The notes under the pieces: model-generated
What the model was told of the DNA's origin: nothing
Database searches by the model: none
Seen by the model: the letters and a program-made list of their open reading frames with translations, nothing else
Origin: Oscillospiraceae bacterium
Lineage (GTDB): Bacteria; Bacillota; Clostridia; Oscillospirales; Oscillospiraceae
Assembly (NCBI GenBank): GCA_031266955.1
Contig: JAISAA010000024.1
Location: 1 to 16,378, forward strand
Direction of reading: 5' to 3'
Length of the DNA: 16,378 nucleotides
Shown here: in pieces, positions 1 to 6,197 of the stretch
Numbering within the stretch: position 1 is the first letter of the stretch
Layout of the letters: the number at the start of each line of letters is the position of its first letter
Translations under genes and position numbers: made by a program

Positions 1-115
1 CCACGGCGAGGACCATACGCTCGTTTCCGGCTCTTATCACGCGCACGAAAAGGCTGTCCTGATTTACATCTTTTTTAAGTCCGACGTCCGTACCCGCGGA
101 AATGATGTAATTCAA
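1..115 (-). CDS. PP2C-family serine/threonine phosphatase, N-terminal fragment (cut by window edge)
   Basis: Only the first 38 codons are in the window; the gene continues past position 1. The translation from a TTG start at 113-115 contains GTDVGLKKDVNQDSLFV, followed by a hydrophobic strand ending MVLAV. This matches the opening of bacterial PP2C phosphatases, where the G-x-x-R/K-x-x-NQDS segment supplies a metal-binding Asp and the next strand leads into the DGMGG motif, which here lies outside the window. I chose TTG because an AGGAAAGG Shine-Dalgarno sits about 11 bases upstream and the frame closes at a TGA shortly before it; the in-frame CTG nine bases earlier is too close to that site. 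The gene lies 69 bases after the FHA gene in the same direction. FHA plus PP2C implies reversible Ser/Thr phosphorylation. A matching kinase may lie further left, which is inference. The family call is good, although the catalytic core is not visible. Confidence 0.8.
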   Translation of the reverse strand, partial: MNYIISAGTDVGLKKDVNQDSLFVRVIRAGNERMVLAV

Positions 116-147
116 AGCGTACAGTTCCTTTCCTGCCGTGTCATTTC

Positions 148-164
148 AAGACGCGGCGCGTCTT
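148..164 (-). other. Short perfect inverted repeat between the FHA and PP2C genes
   Basis: AAGACGCG and CGCGTCTT flank a single central base, giving a 7-8 bp GC-rich stem-loop in the 69-base gap. No T-run follows on the minus strand, so it is not a typical intrinsic terminator. It may stabilise or process the mRNA between the two cistrons. This is inferred from symmetry alone. Confidence 0.4.
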
Positions 165-184
165 ACGACCGTAAATCCGGATTT

Positions 185-1735
185 TCAATACAGCCTGAAC
201 TCAAATTCCTCGTTTGCCAGCCTGATCTTTGACCCGTGCTCAAGCTTCATTTCGACGCCGCTTGGAATCATTTCGCCGTTTAAGTACGTGTGATTCGTGG
301 AATTCATATCGGCGACGAAATACTCTCCGCCGCGCGCTGTGAATTCCGCGTGACTCCGGCTGACCGCCGTGTTGTCCCCGATGAAATAATCCACAAAGCT
401 CCGTTCCTTTCCGATGCGGAAAACCGGCGCCGTGAGGTTTATTTTCTCGTTGTTACGGCTTCGTATCAGATGCGGCGCGTCGAGACTCCCGCCGTCCAAA
501 TCCTCGGTCGAGCCGACGGCGGCGGCGTTCAGCACGACCGTTTCCCCGAAGCTCACTTGCCGGCGCGGCTCAACAGCCTCCGGCCCCGCCGCCGTCTGAT
601 ACGCCTGAACGGGCGCCTGCTGCGGGCGCGGCGCCGCCGTCCGAATGGGCTCGGCATACGCCCGCCCCGCGGCTTCCCGCGCGCGCGGCTCGGGCGCTTC
701 GCCCTGTCTCACCGGCTCCGCCTCCACTCCGGGGACGGCAAAGCCGGCGTTCGGCGCGGCCGGGACGTTTTTTATCTGACGCGGCGCTCGCTTGCTTTCC
801 GGATTTTCCGGTTTTGCGCGCCGGGGCGCGCCGCCTTCGGCCTTTATCGCTTTTTTGGCTTTTTGGGCGTTATAAAGCTCTTTATTCTCTTTGCTGTAAT
901 GGAGCAAAAGCTGAAGCAGGGATATGCTTTTTTCCTCGGCGCGCGGCGCCCATTCCCGCTCCTGCCGCCGCGCCGGGGGCGCGGGCGGCGGCGCTGCGGG
1001 CCTCGGCGTTACAGGCTGCGGCGTCACGGGCGGCGGAGCGTATACCGGCTGACTATCCGCACGCGCCGGGGCGGGAGAGACGGCGGGCGTCGGCGGAGAC
1101 TCTGAAACGACCGGCGGCGGAGGGATATATTGCGGAGCCGGGACGTACCGCGGCTCCGCGGACGCGGGCGCGCGCTCCGTTTCGTTTTGCAGCCGCTTGA
1201 CCGCCGCGCCGAAATCGGCGAGGGAGAACGCGGCGGCGCCGTTTAACAGGCTTATCAGCTCCGCGACGTATTTGTTGTCTTCCTCCGGGGCGTATTGGCT
1301 GCCGAACAGGATTTCTTTGAAAAACGCCGGTATATCCGGCGCGGGAGCGTCTGCGTTGTTACCGATCGGCAGGCAGATCATCAACGTCTCATACGTCGTG
1401 ACGTCAGTAAATATATACTCGCGGTCGAGGATGAGCTTTGACGCGTCGAGCATATATTCCCCGGCCTCGGCTATCGCGTCGGCGACGCCGCCGAACACGC
1501 CGAGCAGCCGTTTTTTCGTGACCTCGCCCGTGAAGAATTTGCCGGCGGGGATTTTTGCGGAGATGTTGTATTTCAGATATCTGTGCTCGTCCATCCGGGT
1601 GAACAGAACGGGCGCCAGGCCGCGTATCTTGTTGTTGGAAAGCATACCGAGGCTTACGGAATCGATCACGTCGTCCGCGGAGAGATGATATACGAGATAT
1701 GTGCTCGCCCCCTGCGTTTCAAAAGAAAATTCCAT
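185..1735 (-). CDS. DUF6382 / FHA-domain phosphothreonine-binding protein
   Basis: This 516-residue cytoplasmic protein has three parts. Residues 1 to about 180 resemble the DUF6382 region that often precedes FHA domains in clostridial proteins. Residues about 190-420 form a long Pro/Ala/Arg-rich linker of low complexity. Residues 439-516 are a well-formed FHA domain, with G442-K443, the S459-R-S-H462 phosphothreonine-binding motif and N478-S-T-N481 followed by N486-G487. FHA domains bind phosphothreonine peptides, so the protein should read out a Ser/Thr kinase. Before the domain, GETVVL (Thr399) resembles the Thr motif that kinases phosphorylate in FHA proteins such as GarA. There is no signal peptide or membrane segment. 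It starts 13 bases after the WG-repeat gene with a GGGAGG site and is followed by the PP2C gene, placing it in the second tad block. The FHA call is firm; the role in pilus control is inference. Confidence 0.9.
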   Translation of the reverse strand: MEFSFETQGASTYLVYHLSADDVIDSVSLGMLSNNKIRGLAPVLFTRMDEHRYLKYNISAKIPAGKFFTGEVTKKRLLGVFGGVADAIAEAGEYMLDASKLILDREYIFTDVTTYETLMICLPIGNNADAPAPDIPAFFKEILFGSQYAPEEDNKYVAELISLLNGAAAFSLADFGAAVKRLQNETERAPASAEPRYVPAPQYIPPPPVVSESPPTPAVSPAPARADSQPVYAPPPVTPQPVTPRPAAPPPAPPARRQEREWAPRAEEKSISLLQLLLHYSKENKELYNAQKAKKAIKAEGGAPRRAKPENPESKRAPRQIKNVPAAPNAGFAVPGVEAEPVRQGEAPEPRAREAAGRAYAEPIRTAAPRPQQAPVQAYQTAAGPEAVEPRRQVSFGETVVLNAAAVGSTEDLDGGSLDAPHLIRSRNNEKINLTAPVFRIGKERSFVDYFIGDNTAVSRSHAEFTARGGEYFVADMNSTNHTYLNGEMIPSGVEMKLEHGSKIRLANEEFEFRLY

Positions 1736-1748
1736 AGCCGCCTCCCGT

Positions 1749-3050
1749 TCAGTGATTGAATTTATACAATTTCAAAAGCTCCCAATCGCCGCCGCCGCGG
1801 ACGAACGCACAGCCGCGGCTGTTGAAATCCTTCGCGTCCTCGAAGCTATTCTCTATCGCGAGCTGCTTTTCGGCGTCGATAAAGCCCCACTTGCCGTCCG
1901 TTTTGACGGCGGCGAAGCCGTTTGAAAAGCTGCGCGCCGCGTCGTATTCCGGATCTATGAAATACTTGCCGTCCGTATCGATAAAGCCCCATTTGCCGCC
2001 GGATTTTACCGCCGCGTATGTCGCGTCGTTAAAAAGCCGCGCGTCCTCGAATTTCGTTTCCGTTACTTTCCGGCCTGAGCCGTCGATGAGATAATATCCG
2101 CCGTTTTCCAGCACAAAAAGCCTGTCGCTTCTGTATACGGCGCCCTTTTCATCGCGAACTACGCCGTCGTATGTATCGGGGGTCAGCGCCGCTCCGTCGC
2201 CGCCGAGCACGCTCCATTTTTCGCCGCGCCTTACGGCGACCGCGCCGTTCATAAACGACGACGCTTCGTCAAAGCCCCCGACTATCAATTCGTTGTCGCC
2301 GTTGTACAAATCCCAGGCGTCGCCGTTATACAGCGTGTATACGCCGTCCTCTATGCAGCCGAGCTTTCGGACGTTTTCGACGCCGAGCGCGGTTTTTTTC
2401 TTGTTGCCCGCCGTGTCGATGAAATAGGCCTGCATTTCGCCGTCGAGCACCGGCGCGAGGTCTTGCCTGAACGCGCCGACCTCCGCGAACCGGGATTTTA
2501 CGACCCGCCTGCCCTCCTCGTTCACGAAGCCCCACGCGCCGTTTGTCATAACAGCGCAATAGCCGCCGCCGAAAACGGAAACGTCCTCGTAGCCCCCGTG
2601 GAAGAAGTACAGGTCGTCGAGCTCCTCCATCAGCTCGGCCAGCGGCTCCGTGGGCGCTCCGCGCTTTTGCATAGTGTCGAAAAGCTGGAAGCAGGCGGCG
2701 TAATCCTTGGCCTGCGCGAAAATCTCCATCAGGTACAGATATACCTCGGAGCTTTTGGGGTAGTCGCCGAGCATTTCATAGCCCCAATTGACGGCCTTGT
2801 CGAGCTCTCCGCCGTCGCGGTAAAATTCGGCGATCTCCATTTGGAGCTCAAACGAATTTCTGATCTCCAGCGTTTTGCCGTAGCTCTCGGCTGCGTCCAC
2901 GATTATCCCCTGCCGGGCGTACAGGCGCGCGGCTTCGAGATTTTCTTTATATTGATCCTCAATATCGGCGTTCGAGCCGTAGATCATATATACGGATACG
3001 GCGAACAGCGCGATCAGGACCGCGGGAACAAGCAGCTTATAACGCTTCAT
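1749..3050 (-). CDS. Membrane-anchored TPR-like / WG-repeat protein
   Basis: The 433-residue protein opens with a Lys/Arg-flanked hydrophobic segment (residues 6-24), which reads as an uncleaved signal anchor or signal peptide without a clear cleavage site. Residues about 30-150 are helical, with TPR-like spacing of Ala, Tyr and Leu. Residues about 155-430 carry repeats of WG-repeat type: an aromatic-Gly pair followed by a short strand and a D/E-x-x-G turn, as in W173-G174-F, W354-G355-F-I-D and W388-G389-F-I-D, each about 34 residues long in the best-preserved C-terminal copies. WG repeats form beta-propeller-like or solenoid surfaces whose partners are usually unknown. The gene starts 18 bases after the prepilin peptidase and ends 13 bases before the FHA gene, so it is probably cotranscribed. 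It could be an extracytoplasmic scaffold of the pilus machine, but no function can be assigned from sequence. The architecture is clear and the role unknown. Confidence 0.8.
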   Translation of the reverse strand: MKRYKLLVPAVLIALFAVSVYMIYGSNADIEDQYKENLEAARLYARQGIIVDAAESYGKTLEIRNSFELQMEIAEFYRDGGELDKAVNWGYEMLGDYPKSSEVYLYLMEIFAQAKDYAACFQLFDTMQKRGAPTEPLAELMEELDDLYFFHGGYEDVSVFGGGYCAVMTNGAWGFVNEEGRRVVKSRFAEVGAFRQDLAPVLDGEMQAYFIDTAGNKKKTALGVENVRKLGCIEDGVYTLYNGDAWDLYNGDNELIVGGFDEASSFMNGAVAVRRGEKWSVLGGDGAALTPDTYDGVVRDEKGAVYRSDRLFVLENGGYYLIDGSGRKVTETKFEDARLFNDATYAAVKSGGKWGFIDTDGKYFIDPEYDAARSFSNGFAAVKTDGKWGFIDAEKQLAIENSFEDAKDFNSRGCAFVRGGGDWELLKLYKFNH

Positions 3051-3068
3051 ACACTCCGCCCCCCGCGC

Positions 3069-3746
3069 CTATCTGCCCGTGATGAACACGGAGACGTATG
3101 TGCCCGCCATTATCGCCGGGGCGAACGGTATCATATCCCGGCGCGTCTTCTTTTTCGCCGCCAGCAGGACAACAGAAATAATGAAAGAGACTATCAGCGA
3201 AAGGAACACCGCGCTCCATATCCCGTCCAGTCCCAGCATAAGCCCCATCACGATAAACAGCTTGACGTCGCCGAAGCCGACGGAGTTTTTTATCGCCAGC
3301 CCGCACAGCAGCGCCGCCCCCGCCAGCGCCGCGGCGGCGATAAGCTCCGAGCCGGCGCGCGCCCATACACCCTCGCTCTCAAACGCAAGCTCGAACGCGA
3401 ATATGACGGCGCGGCAGGCGCAGCCCGCGAGTATGAACAGATTCGGTATCCTGAAGGACTTATAGTCCGCGCAGGCGACAGGCCACAAAAGGCTGAGCAG
3501 GCAGACTCTTTTTATATTGAACAGAAAAGAGTTGCCCTCGTACAGCAGCGGCAGGGCCGCGGCTATTCCCACGCATAAAAGCGTCATAACGGCGCCGAAA
3601 ACGAGCGTCTTTTTTGAAACCGGCGCCGAACCGGCGTCTTCACTCGAGGCTCCCGGTTCCCGTTTTTGCCGCGCGAAATCGCGTTTCAGCAGGAGCCAGC
3701 CCGCGCCGCAGAACGCCAGCGCCGACAGGCACGTCGGTATCACCAT
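3069..3746 (-). CDS. tadV: A24-family prepilin peptidase (TadV/CpaA-like)
   Basis: This 225-residue polytopic membrane protein is an aspartyl protease of the type IV prepilin peptidase family, which cuts the leader after Gly from pilins and pseudopilins at the cytoplasmic face of the membrane. The two catalytic aspartates are both visible: D94 in CADYKSFRIPN and D160 in the GxGD motif GFGDVKLF. About six hydrophobic segments can be counted (near 2-20, 48-66, 80-92, 102-120, 133-152 and 162-196, the last probably two helices). The size is like short TadV/CpaA enzymes, and there is no N-terminal methyltransferase domain with a Cys tetrad, so it probably cleaves without N-methylating. It begins 23 bases after the second TadE-like gene, behind an AGGCGGTGAGG-type site. 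Likely substrates are the Flp1-like pilin and the TadE-like proteins of this window. Confidence 0.93.
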   Translation of the reverse strand: MVIPTCLSALAFCGAGWLLLKRDFARQKREPGASSEDAGSAPVSKKTLVFGAVMTLLCVGIAAALPLLYEGNSFLFNIKRVCLLSLLWPVACADYKSFRIPNLFILAGCACRAVIFAFELAFESEGVWARAGSELIAAAALAGAALLCGLAIKNSVGFGDVKLFIVMGLMLGLDGIWSAVFLSLIVSFIISVVLLAAKKKTRRDMIPFAPAIMAGTYVSVFITGR

Positions 3747-3769
3747 TAAGCCTCACCGCCTTTCTCGCG

Positions 3770-5119
3770 CTACGCCGCGTCTTCCGCCTTTTCGTCCGGC
3801 TCCGTTTCGGCGGTCTTCTCGGTAGGCGAGCCGTAGCCCGTTTTGACCTCGACCGTTACCGTGCGCCCGGACGCGCTTTGCGACCGTTCAAATTCCTCGG
3901 CCGCCTTTTTCGTCGTCTCCAGATCGGCGTTGTCCGGGACGACGAGAATGATTTTATAAATTCGCGTGGCTTCCTGCGACTTGAACGTCTTTTCCTTGTT
4001 GTCGTCGGAACGGTCCTTTACCTTGACGTCCTCGCCCATCCTTGAAATTTTACCGCGCATATCGTTGAAAACATCGTAAAGCCTGCTTTTTATCGCGGAT
4101 TCCTTCTTATAGCTCTCCCCGTACATCGATGTGACCTGGATAAACTGATTTTCCGCCTTGTCATACCCGTCAAAGCCGTTTCCGTCGGACGTGTATGTGA
4201 AACCGGCTTTTTCGAGGTCTGTGATCGTTTTTCCCCGTTCGAGCTGCGGCAGATCCCATACGCTGCCGCCGGTCCCGAGCTTTGCCCTCGCCATCCGCAC
4301 CCCGGAGACTCCGTTTCCCCACGCGGCGGTTTTGGCGCACTGTGTCACCGTAAAATGAAAGTCGAAATCCAGCAAGCGCACGACCTCGATATCGTATGTG
4401 ACGACGAGCTGAATCTCGTCGCTTTTGCCGTAGGTCATCAGCGTCGAGCCGTCGAAGTCCAATCCGTCGAGCCCGTCCCGAATTCTGTAGCGCCTTAAAA
4501 ACTTGTCCGCGTCGTCCTTCGGGGATTCGATCAGGTTCTTCTGCATAAGAGCGCGCGCCATAAGCTGCCCCAGCTTGTTTTTGCCCGCCTCCAGCGCTTC
4601 CTCCCCGGCTAACTTTGCCATACCGATTATGAAGGTCTTCGGGTCTTTCAATTCCTCTTTATACGTCGCGGTCAGTCCCTTGACCGTCGTCCCCGCGATC
4701 CCGGCGGAATCGGCTATCTCGCCGAAGCTGCCGGCGTCGAGGCTGCTTTTCGAGTCCGACAGGGCGTCGAGCACCGTTCCGACTCCGTCGATCGTCTCGA
4801 CGGCCGTCGCGCGGCTTCCGGCGGTCTCCGCGTTGAGCGCCGCCTGAGCCTTGTCTATGCTGAATTTATAGTACAGGAAAGAGTACTGCGACAGCTCCTT
4901 CGCGGAGGAAGCCAGCGACGAGCCTATCTTGGCCTGAATATAACAAATGTTCACAATGGACAACAGCGTGAAAATCGCGAAGATGAACGCCGCGAGCGAA
5001 ATTGTCGCTTCCATAACCACCGCTCCGCGTTCTTCGACCACCGCTCCGCGCTTTTCGACCGCCGCTGCGCTCACGTTTCCGCCGCTCCGACGTTTGATCG
5101 TGTCCGCCTCCTTTCTCAT
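3770..5119 (-). CDS. TadE-like pseudopilin, second and larger copy (449 residues)
   Basis: The N-terminal region reads RGAVVMEATISLAAF and then a long hydrophobic helix (about 36-62), as in TadE-family pseudopilins: Gly32 would be -1 and Glu37 would be +5 for the prepilin peptidase encoded next door. Unusually, the Gly/Glu motif occurs twice (Gly25/Glu30 and Gly32/Glu37) because of a 21-base tandem repeat. The remaining 385 residues form an extracytoplasmic domain without a recognised fold, ending in an acidic Glu/Asp/Thr tail; classical TadE proteins are far shorter. The start is uncertain. ATG at 5117-5119 has a poor upstream ribosome site, a strong AAAGGAGG lies just inside the frame, and GTG at 5072-5074 (GGAG about 10 bases upstream) is an alternative giving 434 residues. 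It is the first gene after the 5203-5231 promoter and lies 23 bases before the peptidase gene. Family is likely; the specific subunit role is unknown. Confidence 0.75.
   Translation of the reverse strand: MRKEADTIKRRSGGNVSAAAVEKRGAVVEERGAVVMEATISLAAFIFAIFTLLSIVNICYIQAKIGSSLASSAKELSQYSFLYYKFSIDKAQAALNAETAGSRATAVETIDGVGTVLDALSDSKSSLDAGSFGEIADSAGIAGTTVKGLTATYKEELKDPKTFIIGMAKLAGEEALEAGKNKLGQLMARALMQKNLIESPKDDADKFLRRYRIRDGLDGLDFDGSTLMTYGKSDEIQLVVTYDIEVVRLLDFDFHFTVTQCAKTAAWGNGVSGVRMARAKLGTGGSVWDLPQLERGKTITDLEKAGFTYTSDGNGFDGYDKAENQFIQVTSMYGESYKKESAIKSRLYDVFNDMRGKISRMGEDVKVKDRSDDNKEKTFKSQEATRIYKIILVVPDNADLETTKKAAEEFERSQSASGRTVTVEVKTGYGSPTEKTAETEPDEKAEDAA
5016..5070. repeat. 21-base tandem repeat, two full copies plus a degraded third
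   Basis: Copies at 5016-5036 and 5037-5057 agree at 19 of 21 positions, and a weaker partial copy follows from 5058. The repeat lies inside the second TadE-like gene and adds seven residues per copy, duplicating the prepilin-leader motif GAVV-x-E. Slippage here would change the leader length in frame. Confidence 0.8.
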
Positions 5120-5202
5120 CTCGTCTCATCTCGCGCCCCGTCCCGCGCGCCGTTTTTCGCTTCCGGTCAGGCCTCGCGCGGTTCCTCATCCCTGTTTATG
5201 AC

Positions 5203-5231
5203 ATTATACGACCTTTGAAAGGCAAATGCAA
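5203..5231 (-). promoter_or_regulatory. Sigma-A-type promoter for the second tad block
   Basis: On the minus strand, TTGCAT (5226-5231) and a perfect TATAAT (5203-5208) are separated by exactly 17 bases. The -35 box matches consensus at only three of six positions. It lies between the lipoprotein stop and the second TadE-like gene, roughly 85 bases before the latter's ATG, and can drive tadE-like, peptidase, WG, FHA and PP2C genes. An AT-rich tract (5231-5250) immediately upstream of the -35 could act as an UP element. Confidence 0.6.
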
Positions 5232-5259
5232 GAAAAAATTTTTATTTTATAGAACGATT

Positions 5260-6123
5260 TTACGCTTCCTGAAATTTTATCCCTTTCTCGGCGGCGAACT
5301 GCGCGGCGTAGGAGTCCGGCGAGGCCACGATGATTACGTTGGGGGAGTTTGTAAACGCCTCCACGCCGATGATTTTAACGGAATCGGGGATTGCACAATA
5401 TTTAAGCGCGGGGCAGTTTGCTAAAGACGCGCCTTCAATCTCCGTCATCTCGGAAGGTAGTTCGATTTCTTCCAATCCAGTCGAAAAAAATGTTGATCCT
5501 CGTAATACGCTCAGATTATCTGGCACATCAATTTTTTTAAGCTCCTCGCATCCGGAAAACGCAGTCGGTTCGATCATTGTAATTGAATCGGGCAAATATA
5601 TGTTTGACAGACTATTGCAAATCATAAACGCTTTTTCGCCAATTTCGATTAGCGCCTCGCCCTTAACATAAACCGTTTCCAATTCGGTACACCCTAAAAA
5701 GGCCTCCTTTCCGATTCTGGTGACGGTTTCGGGAATAACAACTGCCTTCATATCCTCCATTGCAAAAGCTCTTCCCGCAATCTGCGATACCTCTTTTCCA
5801 TCGATCATTGACGGTATGACAAATATCTCAGAGTCTCCGTTACGGTTTAATATACGGAGGTTTCCATCTACCTCGTTGTAGCTGTATGCGTCTGCGGGAT
5901 CCTCCGGCAGCGCGAGCAGCTCTTCCTCCGTCAGGGCAAAGGCCGCTCCGCCCGTTTCGCCGGGCGTTTCCGCTTTCGGAACTTTTTCATCCGAAACGAT
6001 TTCAGTTCCCGCGGGCGGCGGCAAGTCCGGCTCACCCCCGGCGTCCGCCTGTTTTCCGCACCCCGCCGCCGCCGTCAGCAGGAGCAGCGGCGCGAGTATG
6101 CCGGCGATTTGTTTCTTTTTCAT
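5260..6123 (-). CDS. Lipoprotein with BspA-type leucine-rich repeats
   Basis: The 287-residue product starts MKKKQIAG, then a hydrophobic stretch ending AAAGC, a lipobox-like site with Cys22 as the lipidated residue, so it should be a surface lipoprotein. A Pro/Glu-rich linker follows (about 25-70). Residues about 85-275 hold BspA-type (LRR_5) repeats of about 23 residues with the pattern I-P-x-x-V/I-x-x-I-x-x-x-A-F-x-x-C/N, for example around IPETVTRIGKEAF and YLPDSITMIEPTAF. Such repeats form a beta-solenoid used in host or protein binding. Start: ATG with GGAGG six bases upstream. It sits between two tad blocks, read the same way, with its own weak TATAAT-like AT tract upstream. The repeat-coding middle is much more AT-rich than its neighbours (I count about 40% G+C over 5521-5640), whereas both gene ends match the locus. 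It may be a recent or recombining module. A role as pilus-associated adhesin is inference. Confidence 0.87.
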   Translation of the reverse strand: MKKKQIAGILAPLLLLTAAAGCGKQADAGGEPDLPPPAGTEIVSDEKVPKAETPGETGGAAFALTEEELLALPEDPADAYSYNEVDGNLRILNRNGDSEIFVIPSMIDGKEVSQIAGRAFAMEDMKAVVIPETVTRIGKEAFLGCTELETVYVKGEALIEIGEKAFMICNSLSNIYLPDSITMIEPTAFSGCEELKKIDVPDNLSVLRGSTFFSTGLEEIELPSEMTEIEGASLANCPALKYCAIPDSVKIIGVEAFTNSPNVIIVASPDSYAAQFAAEKGIKFQEA

Positions 6124-6152
6124 TTTTGACCTCCGAATAATATTATATTATG

Positions 6153-6174
6153 AAAACGCGCCGGCGCCGGCGCG
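6153..6174 (-). terminator. Probable intrinsic terminator after the DUF5702 gene
   Basis: An 18-base perfect palindrome (CGCGCCGGC joined to GCCGGCGCG, 6157-6174) can form a 7 bp GC stem with a four-base loop, followed on the minus strand by TTTT and then CATAAT. The stem is very strong but the T-run short, so it may terminate only partially. It would end the first tad block and separate it from the lipoprotein gene. Confidence 0.6.
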
Positions 6175-6197
6175 CGTTCAGCGAAGCGAGCCGCGCG

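Noticed and set aside
290..1200. Plus-strand Arg/Pro-rich open frames
   Set aside because: They are complements of the Pro/Ala-rich linker of the FHA protein and have no independent coding signal.
1800..2570. Short recurring GCCCCA(C/T)TTGCCG(C/T)C-like words considered as a CRISPR or DNA repeat
   Set aside because: They are the codons of the protein-level WG repeats (GKWGFID), not regularly spaced DNA repeats with spacers.
2463..3578. 371-codon plus-strand open frame
   Set aside because: It runs antisense across the WG-repeat and prepilin peptidase genes, with Arg/His/Gln-rich sequence typical of the complement of GC-rich codons.
4866..5189. 107-codon minus-strand frame overlapping the second TadE-like gene
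   Set aside because: It is highly Arg/Gly-rich, out of frame with the leader and helix of the TadE-like protein, and has no motif.
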